Positions 8,221-17,433 of a stretch of DNA of 47,115 nt are shown one piece after another. Location: contig JAFZWX010000186.1 in the NCBI GenBank assembly GCA_017617145.1, positions 1 through 47,115 on the forward strand, in the 5' to 3' direction. The DNA comes from Treponema sp. (GTDB lineage: Bacteria; Spirochaetota; Spirochaetia; Treponematales; Treponemataceae). Every line of letters starts with the position of its first letter. Positions within the stretch are counted from its first letter, which is position 1. A program made the translations under genes and the position numbers. The notes beneath the pieces are model-generated. The model ran no database searches. It saw only the letters and a list, made by a program, of their open reading frames with translations, and was not told the origin of the DNA.

Positions 8221-9177
8221 TTATGCTCCAATAAAGAACAATGAGAAGAAAAGATAAACGCTTGCAATAAGCATAAGCAGGTTTCCTACAAAGTGCATGA
8301 ATTTAATTTTTTTGAGATTGTAGAAAATAAAGCCTGCAATATAAAAACCTGCAGCACACATAAGCATGGCAAAACATTTTGTAGAAAGAACATCGTACAA
8401 AACCTTTATCATTGCAAAAAGCGAAACTGCAGCAAGTGAATACAAAACTGTATTAAGTTTCTGATGGCGTTTTCCGGCAATTGCATAGAAAAGAATACCA
8501 ATAATATCTAGTCCCCATACAATTCCAAACATTATCCAACCAAGCTCGCCCTGAATTTTTGTGATAGTGTAAGTTGTATAAGCAAATCCAATGTTCAGGA
8601 AAACAAAGGTGTGTGAAAGACGGTTGAAAACTATTTTTGGAACAATAGCGGTAAAAGCATGCTGAAGACAGCTTGTAAGATACATAAGAATCATTGAAGC
8701 GCCAAACAGCGAATTAAATATGATTGTAAGACTTTTGAAGTCCATTCCGTTACGGATTCCAAGAGTATCAAGAATTGCAGTTGCAGCAATAAATAAAGCT
8801 ACACCAATTCCCTGAACAATTGCAGAAGCTATTTCTTCGTTTGTTGTAAGTTGCCGCTCGTTCTGTGTAATTTCGAGTTCTTTCTGTTCTGCGGCAATTC
8901 GTCGTTCTGCTCTGGCACGAGCTTTTTCGTTGCGTGCATATTCTGCAGCCGCATATTTTGCTTTAAGACGTTCAGGGTCATTCGAATACTGAATATTTAT
9001 TTCGCGGATTTCTGCTTCGTAATCTTCCTTGAGCTTCTTAAGACGATATTTCTTTTTTTGCTGAATTGATTTTAATGTTGATTTGCGCACAGCCTTAGAT
9101 GCAATTTCGTCCTGAATAGATTCCTGTACATCCTGAACGGCATTCTGCACATTTTTAATAGATTTTGGCATTTCCAT
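8221..9177 (-). CDS. HlyIII/PAQR-like membrane protein with charged coiled-coil N-terminus
   Basis: A 318-residue protein in two parts. Residues 1 to about 110 are highly charged and helical (long Lys/Arg/Glu-rich stretch), probably a cytoplasmic coiled coil. Residues from about 118 on hold seven hydrophobic segments resembling hemolysin III. The segment SMILMYLTSCLQHAF is like the family's first Ser/His metal motif, and NRLSHTFVFLNIGFAYTTY like the next helix. The usual aspartate there and the final paired histidines seem altered (NRLSH, FMHFVGN), so metal binding may be lost. The ATG follows the RlmB stop by three bases, with AGGAG inside that gene. Function is uncertain. Confidence 0.7.
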   Translation of the reverse strand: MEMPKSIKNVQNAVQDVQESIQDEIASKAVRKSTLKSIQQKKKYRLKKLKEDYEAEIREINIQYSNDPERLKAKYAAAEYARNEKARARAERRIAAEQKELEITQNERQLTTNEEIASAIVQGIGVALFIAATAILDTLGIRNGMDFKSLTIIFNSLFGASMILMYLTSCLQHAFTAIVPKIVFNRLSHTFVFLNIGFAYTTYTITKIQGELGWIMFGIVWGLDIIGILFYAIAGKRHQKLNTVLYSLAAVSLFAMIKVLYDVLSTKCFAMLMCAAGFYIAGFIFYNLKKIKFMHFVGNLLMLIASVYLFFSLFFIGA

Positions 9178-9180
9178 TTT

Positions 9181-9981
9181 TTACTTCTCCTGAATTTTTA
9201 TGCTCCGGTAAACTTCATACAGCAGAACTCCTGCCGCAACCGAAACATTCAGACTATCTATTTTTCCACAGGTTGGAATAGAAACAATTGTGTCGCAGTT
9301 TTTTTGCAAAAGGGCGTCTATTCCAGAACCTTCGCTTCCCATAATAATAGCAGATTTTTGAGCAAAAGATAAACTGGTGATATTTTGACCACCCGCATCG
9401 GCTCCGTAAATCCAAAAACCTGCCTGTTTTAACTGTTCTGTGGCGCGTACAAGATTTTTTACAATTGCCACCGGAACCCATGCACTTGCACCCGCACTTG
9501 AACGACCGATTATTTCGTTTGAAGCAATGTTGCTTGCCGAATTATGTTCTGGAATTACTACAAGTGATGCTCCAAACTGGTCGCAGCTACGGATTATTGC
9601 GCCTACATTATGCGGGTCTGTGATTTTATCTAGAATTAAAACGGTTTCACGAGCTGGCACCGCACCGGCTATATCTGCACTGTGTTTTTTTATCCAGGCA
9701 TCAAAGTCTACAAGGTTTTCGGCAGGCTTTTTTTGCCCGGAAATGGTCATGACAATTCCACGGTGATCCTGCAGGGTAGGGTCAAGGTCTTTTACAAGCT
9801 CATCGAGCTTTTTGTCGTCTGTCTGCTCTGCTGTAACGCCTGCTTCTTTTGCCGCTGCAAGGATTTTTTTTACACGAGGACCAGGTTTACTGTAAAACAA
9901 CTTGTAGTCTTGTGCAGCATCCTTGTTTTTTAAAAGAGAACGGATTTTTTCTTCGATGGAATGAAAACCGGTGATTATCAT
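9181..9981 (-). CDS. rlmB: 23S rRNA 2'-O-methyltransferase of the TrmH/SpoU family (RlmB-like)
   Basis: A 266-residue SPOUT methyltransferase that probably modifies a guanosine ribose in 23S rRNA using SAM. An N-terminal substrate-binding part (MIITGFHSIEEKI) is followed by the knotted domain with motif 1 (ASNIASNEIIGRSSAG), motif 2 (IIMGSEGSG) and motif 3 (IPTCGKIDSLNVSVAAGVLL). I chose the ATG at 9981 because the longer frame from 10068 would overlap the upstream gene and gives no homologous sequence. Sister enzymes that act on tRNA exist, so the exact target is inferred. Confidence 0.9.
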   Translation of the reverse strand: MIITGFHSIEEKIRSLLKNKDAAQDYKLFYSKPGPRVKKILAAAKEAGVTAEQTDDKKLDELVKDLDPTLQDHRGIVMTISGQKKPAENLVDFDAWIKKHSADIAGAVPARETVLILDKITDPHNVGAIIRSCDQFGASLVVIPEHNSASNIASNEIIGRSSAGASAWVPVAIVKNLVRATEQLKQAGFWIYGADAGGQNITSLSFAQKSAIIMGSEGSGIDALLQKNCDTIVSIPTCGKIDSLNVSVAAGVLLYEVYRSIKIQEK

Positions 9982-9991
9982 AGGGCTGCCA

Positions 9992-10489
9992 TTAGCGTCC
10001 GCAGCATTGTTTGTATTTTTTACCGCTGCCACATGGACATGGGTCGTTGCGGCCAACCTTAGCACCAACGCGTTTTACTGTTGTTGGAATAACGTTACCT
10101 GCAACATATTTCCAGTCGCCGTCTACTTCACGGAACAAAGAGATTTCGTGGTGAACATCGTGCATCTGGTGAAGAGTGTAATCTGCTTCAAATTCAACAA
10201 CCTGTTCGTTGTCTTTTTCGCCTTTGTCTGTGCGAATAATCTTAAGACCATTCCACTGTGACTGTTTGCTCCAGTCTTCTGTTGCTTTTCGGTCAATTTC
10301 GCCAACTTCTTCGCCTTCAATACAAGAACTGATGATGTAATCAATTTCGTGCTTTACATAAGAAGAGTAGCGTGCGCGCATACAGGCTTCGGCATTTGGA
10401 GCCTTTGTTTTTCTTTTAATAATCGGTTCACAACATTCTGCATAAGTTTTGCCCGAACCGCATGGGCATAATTCATTATCTTTACTCAT
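9992..10489 (-). CDS. YchJ-like SEC-C motif protein (UPF0225)
   Basis: A 165-residue protein with a zinc-binding SEC-C motif at each end, [19 protein letters not shown] near the N-terminus and [18 protein letters not shown] at the C-terminus. The central part ([19 protein letters not shown] and following) is the YchJ-type NTF2-like domain. The cysteine pattern CxCx8CC is intact in both. The ATG at 10489 is preferred to a TTG at 10525. Function of this family is not well defined, and a link to protein export or RNA handling is only suggested by SEC-C motifs. Confidence 0.88.
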   Translation of the reverse strand: MSKDNELCPCGSGKTYAECCEPIIKRKTKAPNAEACMRARYSSYVKHEIDYIISSCIEGEEVGEIDRKATEDWSKQSQWNGLKIIRTDKGEKDNEQVVEFEADYTLHQMHDVHHEISLFREVDGDWKYVAGNVIPTTVKRVGAKVGRNDPCPCGSGKKYKQCCGR

Positions 10490-10500
10490 GCTGACTATTT

Positions 10501-10529
10501 TAGTGAATTTGTCGAAGTGCGACAACTAC
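10501..10529. repeat. Short palindrome possibly related to repeat family B
   Basis: TTTGTCGAAGTGCGACAAC contains the TGTCGAAG core of family B with a self-complementary arm (TGTCG/CGACA). It covers the stop codon of the binding-protein gene and lies before the SEC-C gene. Membership is uncertain. Confidence 0.35.
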
Positions 10530-11722
10530 AGACCGCGCGCCCAGGCATAGGTACTTAAATATGGATCAGGGCGCACAGGATCATTTACAGCCCATATTTC
10601 AGAAATTGAACCATCAAGATTTACAGCGCCAATTCTTGGAACCTTGTACAAATGCTGGTTAGAGCCGTCTATTGTTACAAGTCCTTCTGGTCCAATATAA
10701 CGAAGATTTTTGCTGGCAATTCGTACCGATTCTATATCAAAAGTTCCGGCTTTTTCACAGGCAGCAGCCCAAAGATAAATGGCAAGATATCCGGCTTCTA
10801 CAGGGTCACCTATGCTTTTGCTAAAACCATATTCATTTTTATAATCATTTACGAATTTATTATTTTTATTTGTTTTTGTAGATTCAAAATAGGTCCAGGC
10901 AACATAGTGTCCTGCAATATTTGTTGCACCAATTTGTGATATTTCATTTTCGGAAACGGAAAAACTCAAGACAGGATAATTTTCCGGAGAAAGGCCTGTC
11001 ATTTTAAGTTGAGAAAAGAATGCAACATTTGAACTTCCGTTAAGTGTGTTTACAATAACATCAGGTCGTTTACTGGCAATGTCTGCAATTATCTCCTTAA
11101 AATCAGTTTCATCCATTGGAACATAGCGTTCAGCAACACATTCACCGCCAAGATCCTTTAGTTGTGCCTTAATAATTTTATTGGCGATTTGTGGAAAAAC
11201 ATAATCACTTCCAATAAGGTACATTCTTTTACCGATATTTTGAGCACAATAATCAATTGCGGGAACTACCTGCTGGTTTGGGCATGCACCAACATAAAAA
11301 ATATTTGGACTTGCTTCCATCCCTTCATACTGAACCGGATACCACAAAAGATTATAAGTTTCTTCAACAACAGCTTTTACTGCTTTTCGAGAATCAGAGG
11401 TCCAGCAGCCAAAAATCGAAACAACTTTATCTTGTTCTATGAGTTTGCGTGCTTTATCGGCAAAGGTTTTTGCATCGCTGTTTCCGTTTTCCTGTATTGC
11501 TTCAATCTGATGACCAAGAACTCCTCCGGCAGCATTTATTTCTTTTATAGCAAGGAGCTCTGCATCAAGAACAGAACGCTCACTTATTTCCATTGTTCCA
11601 GTCATCGAATGAAGCAGTCCGATTTTAACTACAGTTTCATCTTCTTTTTTGCAGGATGTAACAAAAAAAGTGGCTGCAATTACAAGAGTTATAAATAATG
11701 TAAAATATCTGTTTTTTATCAT
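10526..11722 (-). CDS. Urea/short-chain amide-type periplasmic binding lipoprotein (UrtA-like)
   Basis: A 398-residue lipoprotein. The signal peptide ends in the lipobox FVTSC with Cys24. The mature part is a type I periplasmic binding protein of the UrtA/AmiC branch, with KIGLLHSMTGTMEISE at its start, EINAAGGVLGHQIE, and IFGCWTSDSRKAV with NLLWYPVQYEGMEASPNI, which are characteristic of urea and amide binding proteins. No UrtBCDE permease or ATPase genes lie beside it. Instead it follows the cyclase gene by about 28 bases, so a sensory rather than transport role is possible. The start is the ATG at 11722 with AGGA upstream rather than the TTG at 11728. Confidence 0.85.
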   Translation of the reverse strand: MIKNRYFTLFITLVIAATFFVTSCKKEDETVVKIGLLHSMTGTMEISERSVLDAELLAIKEINAAGGVLGHQIEAIQENGNSDAKTFADKARKLIEQDKVVSIFGCWTSDSRKAVKAVVEETYNLLWYPVQYEGMEASPNIFYVGACPNQQVVPAIDYCAQNIGKRMYLIGSDYVFPQIANKIIKAQLKDLGGECVAERYVPMDETDFKEIIADIASKRPDVIVNTLNGSSNVAFFSQLKMTGLSPENYPVLSFSVSENEISQIGATNIAGHYVAWTYFESTKTNKNNKFVNDYKNEYGFSKSIGDPVEAGYLAIYLWAAACEKAGTFDIESVRIASKNLRYIGPEGLVTIDGSNQHLYKVPRIGAVNLDGSISEIWAVNDPVRPDPYLSTYAWARGL

Positions 11723-11750
11723 AATCAAATCCTGTTTTATCCTGCGCTAT

Positions 11751-14700
11751 TTATTGAATAACTTCAAAAGTCTTCATTAGACCCTTGCCCTTAATTTTAC
11801 ATTCAATAGGCTCAGTAAATTCAAATTCACTGCCTTCGAGTTTGTTTCTGAGGGCTTCTGAAATCCTTATTGCACCCGGATTTGCTGCACTTTCCATACG
11901 GCTTGCAACATTTACTGTATCACCCCAAACATCATAAATGAATTTTGTTGTACCAATTACACCGGCTGTTACAGGTCCGCAGTTCAAACCAATACGAATA
12001 TTAAATTTAATTTCTGCAGTTTCGTTGTATTTTGCAAGATCCTGATACATTCCCTTTGCAAAGTTTATCATTATTCTTGCATGATCAGGATTTTCTTCCG
12101 GAACACCACAGGCTGCCATGTAGGCATCTCCAATTGTCTTGATTTTTTCTACACCCTCACGTTTTGCACGTTCATCAAACATACTGAACAGTTTATTAAG
12201 TGCAGATACAATTTCCTGTGCAGTGTGACCACTAGAAACATTTGTAAAGCCTACGATATCAGAGAACAAAAGTGTAACTTCTTCAAAGTTTTCACCAAAC
12301 GATTTATTTCCTGTTGTTTCCTTAAGTTTGTCGGCAATTTTGTCTGGCAAAATAGAACGGAGCAGATTGTCCGATTTAACTTTTTCCTGTTCCAATGCAG
12401 CTGTTCTTACTTTTACAAGTGCTTCAAGACGCAGGTTCTCTTTTTTAACACGCTGTTCACGCTGATAGAAATAGAAGAGTGCGCTTCCTACAAGAATAAT
12501 TATGAGGACAATCCAGAAGCCTGCCCGTTGATAAAGATACGGCTTTTGGAAGAAGAACATCATTTCATCATTTTCTGATTTTAATCCGTTTCCGTTGATT
12601 GCATATACTTTGAACGAATGCTTTCCTGGAGCAAGGTTTGTGTAAGAAACTACACGCTTCATGTCTGGTGCAGTATAATCCTGTTCAAAGCTTGTGAGCA
12701 TATGACAGAACATAATTCGTTCCGGGGCATCAAAGCTTATGCCGGTAAATTTAATATCAATGCGTTTTGTTCCCGGTTTCAAATAAATCATTTCGCCGGT
12801 ATTTTTATATTCAACAGAATCAACTGTAATTGTTTCTACATGAACTAAAGGCTTTACAGAATCTTCCTGAGTTCTTGCAGGGTCGTAAATTGCAATTCCG
12901 TCAACCATTGTAAACCACAAACGTCCTTTTGAATCTACAATTGAACGTGCTGTTGAACTTGGACCGTCTGAATCAAGACCATCATCTTTACCAAAGTATT
13001 TTGTGTTTACAGATTTCTGCTTGCCTTCAAGGAAGTTTTGAAGGTCGCTGTTCGAAATCATTGCAATTCCGTGATTGTTTGTTATCCAGGCATTTTTATT
13101 TGCATCAAAAAGAATCTGGAATACAGAGTTTGTTCCAAGTCCTGTTTCTGAATTAAGGTTCGTACACTTAAAACGCAAGCCTTTTTCCGGATTAAAATCC
13201 TCAATAAATGAAATGCCGCTTCCTGTACAAATTAAGTAATTATTATTTTCATCCTGTGAAATTTTAAAAATTACGTTTCCGGCAATTCCATAAGTTGATG
13301 TCAGATGCGAGAAAATCTTTTCATCTTTCATAAGATAAATACCGCCGCCATCTGTTCCAATCCAGATAACGCCGTGAGTATCCTTATAAACAGCCATTAC
13401 ATATTCTGTTTCAAGACCTTCTGCCTGCTTAAAGTTTGCAATTGTACCATCTGGATGAATTATACTAAGACCGGTTGTGGTTCCAACATAGTATTCCTGT
13501 GGGGTAGTTTCTATGGCAACACGAACTTTGTCTCCAACAAGACCTTCATCAGTAGACCAGTATTTGATTGTTTTTCCGTCATAAATAATCTGGCCCGGCT
13601 TTGTGTAGCAGCTTACAAGGATTTTATTATCAGAGGTAACTTCTACATGACGAACACGCAGGCCTTTTGTGTAGCGGGTAAGGGCATTTTCTTCAAGCGT
13701 ATCATCTTTATAACAATAAACGCCGCTGTCTGTTCCTGCCCAGATTCTTCCATCTGAAGTTTCATCAATTGAGTTTACTGTAACATTTATGCGGCTAAGC
13801 TTGAATTTCCCGTTTGTTATTTTTCCAATACCATTGCGGTCTGTTGCAAACCAGATATTGTCTTCGCGGTCCTGAATGATTTTGTTTATATTTGAACCCG
13901 AAAGTTCTGAATTACCATTGTACTGAACGAATTCTCCATTTGAGTAAACAACAAGACCTTTTTCGGTACCAAACCAAAGATTTCCTTTTTTATCTTCTAG
14001 AATTGAACAGGTAGGAATTGAATCGAGAATTGTATTTGTTTGAACTTTTGATGCAATTCCCTTTTCCATTTTGTAGATTCCGCGTTCACCCAGACCAAAC
14101 CAGTAAGTTTCGTGTGAATCCTGGAATACACTTGTTGCAAAGTAACGACCAAGCTTTTCAAATTCCAGGAGTGGACGGAAAACTCCGTTTATAAAAAGGA
14201 ATAGACCATTTTCATTTGAAATTGTAAGCCAGATTCTTCCCACAGGGTCGCAGTAGATATGTGATGCAATTACACCGCTTGCTGTTGTTCCGGGAGCAAA
14301 TTGTGGTGTAATAAGATGATTTTCTGGTGTGATATAAACAATACCACCGGCGGTACCAACCCATATGTTTCCACTTGTGTCTTCTGCAAGCGCACGAATA
14401 GAACTGTTAGGAAGTCCATCTTCAATTGTATAAGTTTTGTTTCCTTTTGAAGAGATAACATGAAGGCCTTCATCATTTGAACCAAGCCACAGGTTTCCGC
14501 GGGAATCTTCAAGAATTGCGCGTACAGAAACAAAATTGTATGAACTGTCTACAGCTCGATTTATTGAAGTAAATTCAACGCCGTCAAATTTGACAAGTCC
14601 TTCGTAGGTTCCAATATTTATATAGCCGTCTGATGACTGATAGATGTCATTTGCAGTTGTGCCTGAAAGGCCTCCAAAAGCGCTCCAGGAATGATAAACA

Positions 14701-14786
14701 TAATTATCAAAAAAAGAGTTTTGCGCAAAAAAAGGCATTAAAATGAGGGAGAATAATAACGTTAAAAGAAAAAACTTTTTTCTCAT
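11751..14786 (-). CDS. Adenylate cyclase (class III) with periplasmic ligand-sensing propellers
   Basis: A 1011-residue membrane sensor. Order: signal peptide (1-21), about 12-14 two-component-regulator propeller repeats with recurring GNLWLGS, GNIWVGT and GRIWAGT motifs (about 30-640), a Y_Y_Y domain ending in NLAPGKHSFKVYAINGNG, one membrane segment (about 748-768), a short coiled coil, and a class III cyclase domain. Catalytic residues appear intact: FSDIVGFT and GDAYMAACG carry the metal aspartates, WGDTVNVASRME the transition-state Asn and Arg. Lys in KIKTIGDAY and Asp in YDVWGD indicate ATP as substrate. It heads the minus-strand run and its neighbour encodes a UrtA-like lipoprotein. 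The ligand is unknown. Confidence 0.93.
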   Translation of the reverse strand: MRKKFFLLTLLFSLILMPFFAQNSFFDNYVYHSWSAFGGLSGTTANDIYQSSDGYINIGTYEGLVKFDGVEFTSINRAVDSSYNFVSVRAILEDSRGNLWLGSNDEGLHVISSKGNKTYTIEDGLPNSSIRALAEDTSGNIWVGTAGGIVYITPENHLITPQFAPGTTASGVIASHIYCDPVGRIWLTISNENGLFLFINGVFRPLLEFEKLGRYFATSVFQDSHETYWFGLGERGIYKMEKGIASKVQTNTILDSIPTCSILEDKKGNLWFGTEKGLVVYSNGEFVQYNGNSELSGSNINKIIQDREDNIWFATDRNGIGKITNGKFKLSRINVTVNSIDETSDGRIWAGTDSGVYCYKDDTLEENALTRYTKGLRVRHVEVTSDNKILVSCYTKPGQIIYDGKTIKYWSTDEGLVGDKVRVAIETTPQEYYVGTTTGLSIIHPDGTIANFKQAEGLETEYVMAVYKDTHGVIWIGTDGGGIYLMKDEKIFSHLTSTYGIAGNVIFKISQDENNNYLICTGSGISFIEDFNPEKGLRFKCTNLNSETGLGTNSVFQILFDANKNAWITNNHGIAMISNSDLQNFLEGKQKSVNTKYFGKDDGLDSDGPSSTARSIVDSKGRLWFTMVDGIAIYDPARTQEDSVKPLVHVETITVDSVEYKNTGEMIYLKPGTKRIDIKFTGISFDAPERIMFCHMLTSFEQDYTAPDMKRVVSYTNLAPGKHSFKVYAINGNGLKSENDEMMFFFQKPYLYQRAGFWIVLIIILVGSALFYFYQREQRVKKENLRLEALVKVRTAALEQEKVKSDNLLRSILPDKIADKLKETTGNKSFGENFEEVTLLFSDIVGFTNVSSGHTAQEIVSALNKLFSMFDERAKREGVEKIKTIGDAYMAACGVPEENPDHARIMINFAKGMYQDLAKYNETAEIKFNIRIGLNCGPVTAGVIGTTKFIYDVWGDTVNVASRMESAANPGAIRISEALRNKLEGSEFEFTEPIECKIKGKGLMKTFEVIQ

Positions 14787-14794
14787 AATAGTAT

Positions 14795-14823
14795 ATTATC
14801 ACAGAAATTTGTAAGAAAATCAA
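14795..14823 (-). promoter_or_regulatory. Promoter of the cyclase gene, probably leaderless
   Basis: On the minus strand TTGATT (14818-14823) lies 17 bp from GATAAT (14795-14800). The ATG starts 8 nt after the -10 box and no ribosome binding site is visible. Confidence 0.55.
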
Positions 14824-14840
14824 ATTTATTTTTTAAGAAG

Positions 14841-14971
14841 AGATTGTCGGGTCAAGCCCGACAATGACAAGATGGTATGCCCGACAATGACAAGATGGTA
14901 TGCCCGACAATGACATGTCATTCCCGGACAAAGAAACCTTATGTCATTCCCGGGCTTGACCCGGGAATCCA
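14841..14971. repeat. Family A palindromes and 23-bp tandem repeat between glmS and the cyclase gene
   Basis: This 131-base spacer is made almost wholly of repeats. At 14841-14870 is one family A unit (AGATTGTCGGGTCAAGCCCG, then ACAATGACA). A 23-bp unit starting GCCCGACAATGACAAGATGG is then repeated about 2.6 times (14856-14915). At 14946-14968 a 9-bp perfect inverted repeat, ATTCCCGGG and CCCGGGAAT, encloses CTTGA. The last hairpin may also end glmS transcription. Confidence 0.85.
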
Positions 14972-14972
14972 C

Positions 14973-16814
14973 TTACTCTACAGTAACCGATTTTGCAAGA
15001 TTTCTTGGTTTATCAGGGTCATTACCGCGCTGTACTGCACAGTAGTAGGCAAAAAGCTGAGCTGGGATAATTGAAAGCATGGAAATAAATGCTTCATCAG
15101 TATCTGGAATTGTAATTACTTCGTCTGCACTTTCGCCAAAAGTTCCATCGGTGTTCTGTGTTATTACAAGTGTTGCTGCCCCTCGCGATTTTACTTCGAC
15201 AATGTTGCTCTTTAATTTATCAAAAAGAGAAGGCATTGTGGCAGTTGCAACTACAAGAGTTTTTCTGTCTATGAGTGCAATTGGTCCGTGCTTAAGTTCA
15301 CCTGCGGCAAACGCTTCGGAATGCATGTAGCTTACTTCCTTAAGTTTAAGCGCACATTCAAGGCTTGTTGCGCTGTCGAACTGGCGGCCAATATAGAAAA
15401 CCTTTTCTTTGTTAAAGTTGCGTGAAGCAAACTTTTGAATAACATCCTGATTATCCAGAATTGTCTGAGCTTTTTCAGGAATATGTTCAAGCTCGTCCAG
15501 AAGAGCGGTGTATTCAGAAGCAGAAATTGTTCCGCGTAACTGAGCTGTTTTAAGAGCCAGAAGGCACAGACACATAAGCTGGGTTGTGTATGCTTTTGTA
15601 GAGGCAACTGCAATTTCGGGACCGGCCCAGGTGTAAATAACATCGTCGGCTTCGCGGCTTACAGTTGAACCTACGCAGTTTGTAATTGCAATAATGTGGG
15701 AACCGGCTTTCTTAGCAAGGCGCAGGGCTGCAAGAGTGTCGGCAGTTTCGCCAGACTGGCTTATTACAATAAAAATATCATTCTTGTTTAAAATAGGGTC
15801 GCGGTAACGGAATTCACTTGCAAAGTCTACAACAACAGGAATGCGTGCAAGTCGTTCAAAAGCATATTTTGCAACAGCACCGGCATGGTAAGCTGTACCA
15901 CAGGCTGTAATAACTACACGACCTGCATTTTTCCAGGTGTCGTCAAAAGTTACTTCGTCAAATTTTATATCTACATTGTGATTATTTTCTTTTACAAGTC
16001 GTGGGCGAAGGGTGTCGTTCAGGGCTTTTGGCTGCTCGTAAATTTCCTTAAGCATAAAGTGAGCATAACCACCTTTTTCGGCAGAAGAAATGTCCCAGTC
16101 TACATGGAACGGTTCTTTAATAATGCGTTCGCCTTCGTCGTTATATAAGTCTACGTGGTCATTATAAAGAACGGCAAGTTCTTTTTGATCAAGGAAGAAT
16201 ACGTCTCGTGTGTACTCAAGTACAGCAGGAACGTCGCTTGCAATAAAGTTTTCGCCTTTTCCAAGTCCAATAATAAGCGGGCTTTCTTTACGTGCAGCAA
16301 TAAGGCGGTCAGGATAATCTTTGCATACGACTCCAAGTGCGTAACTTCCTTCAAGTTTATGAAGTGCCTTTAATACTGCTGCAAAAAGGTCAGGAGTCTG
16401 TTCGTAATAATAGTTTACAAGATGTGCAATTACTTCGGTATCTGTCTGGCTGCGGAAAACAATTCCCTGTGATTGAAGCCAGCTTTTAAGTTCCATGTAA
16501 TTTTCAATAATTCCGTTGTGAACAATTGCAATAGAACCACTTACGTTTGTCTGAGGATGTGCGTTAATATCACTTGGTTCTCCGTGAGTAGCCCAGCGTG
16601 TATGACCAATTCCAAGTGAACCTTTGATTGTTTCGTCGGCAATTTTTTCTTCAAGAAATTTTAGGGCGCCTTTTGCTTTGCGGACAACAATATCATCTCC
16701 ATCAAAAACAGCTATACCTGCGCTGTCATAGCCTCGGTATTCAAGCTTTTTAAGGGCATTGATAAGTACCGGTGTTGCTTCTTTTTCTCCAATATATCCG
16801 ACGATTCCACACAT
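14973..16814 (-). CDS. glmS: Glutamine-fructose-6-phosphate aminotransferase (isomerizing)
   Basis: A 613-residue enzyme that makes glucosamine-6-phosphate from fructose-6-phosphate and glutamine, the first step toward UDP-GlcNAc and peptidoglycan. The N-terminal nucleophile is Cys2 of MCGIVGYIG, and the glutaminase domain runs to about residue 230. Two SIS sugar-isomerase domains follow, with SQSGETADTLAALRLAKKAG and the conserved C-terminus PRNLAKSVTVE. An AGGAGAA ribosome site precedes the ATG. The leader from the LysM gene is only 75 nt and shows no glmS ribozyme. Confidence 0.98.
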   Translation of the reverse strand: MCGIVGYIGEKEATPVLINALKKLEYRGYDSAGIAVFDGDDIVVRKAKGALKFLEEKIADETIKGSLGIGHTRWATHGEPSDINAHPQTNVSGSIAIVHNGIIENYMELKSWLQSQGIVFRSQTDTEVIAHLVNYYYEQTPDLFAAVLKALHKLEGSYALGVVCKDYPDRLIAARKESPLIIGLGKGENFIASDVPAVLEYTRDVFFLDQKELAVLYNDHVDLYNDEGERIIKEPFHVDWDISSAEKGGYAHFMLKEIYEQPKALNDTLRPRLVKENNHNVDIKFDEVTFDDTWKNAGRVVITACGTAYHAGAVAKYAFERLARIPVVVDFASEFRYRDPILNKNDIFIVISQSGETADTLAALRLAKKAGSHIIAITNCVGSTVSREADDVIYTWAGPEIAVASTKAYTTQLMCLCLLALKTAQLRGTISASEYTALLDELEHIPEKAQTILDNQDVIQKFASRNFNKEKVFYIGRQFDSATSLECALKLKEVSYMHSEAFAAGELKHGPIALIDRKTLVVATATMPSLFDKLKSNIVEVKSRGAATLVITQNTDGTFGESADEVITIPDTDEAFISMLSIIPAQLFAYYCAVQRGNDPDKPRNLAKSVTVE

Positions 16815-16843
16815 TTTCTATTCTCCTAAATATGATAAATAAT

Positions 16844-16880
16844 AAAAAAAGGGTTGACCATGATTATGGACAACCCTTTT
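16844..16880 (-). terminator. Intrinsic terminator after the LysM lipoprotein gene
   Basis: On the minus strand AAAGGGTTG pairs with CAACCCTTT around a 13-nt loop and is followed by a U-tract. It sits between the LysM gene and glmS, so glmS probably has its own promoter nearby. Confidence 0.85.
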
Positions 16881-16889
16881 ATAGTTAGT

Positions 16890-17345
16890 TTATTTTCCGA
16901 GGTCTTCAGAAATAAGTAAAAGTTGTTCTCTGATGTCTGCGGCACCAGGAGTTTTCTTCTGCTTATAAACACCTGCAATATCTTTAAAGTAAGGCTTAAG
17001 CTTAGCAGCCTGTTCTTTATCGTTGATGTTTGCATTGTAGTTTGGTATAACAAGTTTTGCACCCGGTGTAATAAGTTCTGGATCACTTACATTTTCTGAA
17101 GCAACCATGATGAGTGGGAAGTAGTATCCGTTGTCTTCCCCATATTTTGCTTTAGCAATAGAAGTGAGAGTGTCTCCCTGCTTTACCGTGTAGTTTTCGG
17201 CACCGTCAAGGTTAACGATTCCTGAATATGTGTTGTATACTTTTTTGAATGATTCGTTTACAGCATCCTGATTTCCTGTTGACTTACAACCAGCGAGTAC
17301 AAGTGCAGCAGTCAATGCCATAATTACTAAAGATAATTTCTTCAT
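16890..17345 (-). CDS. LysM-domain lipoprotein
   Basis: A 151-residue lipoprotein with signal peptide and lipobox LAGC (Cys20). A LysM peptidoglycan-binding domain follows at about residues 52-100: YTVKQGDTLTSIAKAKYG, then PELITPGAKLVIP. Residues beyond 105 are a short charged tail without a known domain. It is likely held in a membrane and contacting the cell wall. A GGAGG site precedes the ATG, and an intrinsic terminator follows the stop, so it is a single-gene unit. Confidence 0.92.
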   Translation of the reverse strand: MKKLSLVIMALTAALVLAGCKSTGNQDAVNESFKKVYNTYSGIVNLDGAENYTVKQGDTLTSIAKAKYGEDNGYYFPLIMVASENVSDPELITPGAKLVIPNYNANINDKEQAAKLKPYFKDIAGVYKQKKTPGAADIREQLLLISEDLGK

Positions 17346-17433
17346 AAATCATCCTCCATGTAAGATATATTTCGTAAGTATAGTGAGTTCATGGAAAAAA
17401 ATCTATAAAAAAAGTAAACAATGGTGCTTTTTC

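Noticed and set aside
9982..10068. Longer RlmB frame starting at 10068
   Set aside because: It would overlap the SEC-C gene out of frame and adds sequence with no family resemblance.
12081..12578. Opposite-strand reading frames of 100-190 codons over the cyclase, FIST, binding-protein and permease genes
   Set aside because: They have low-complexity Phe/Cys/Asn-rich composition, no ribosome sites and no recognisable domains. They are shadows of the true genes.
16815..16889. glmS ribozyme upstream of glmS
   Set aside because: The gap is only 75 nt and is taken up by a terminator hairpin and the ribosome site. No ribozyme core is visible.
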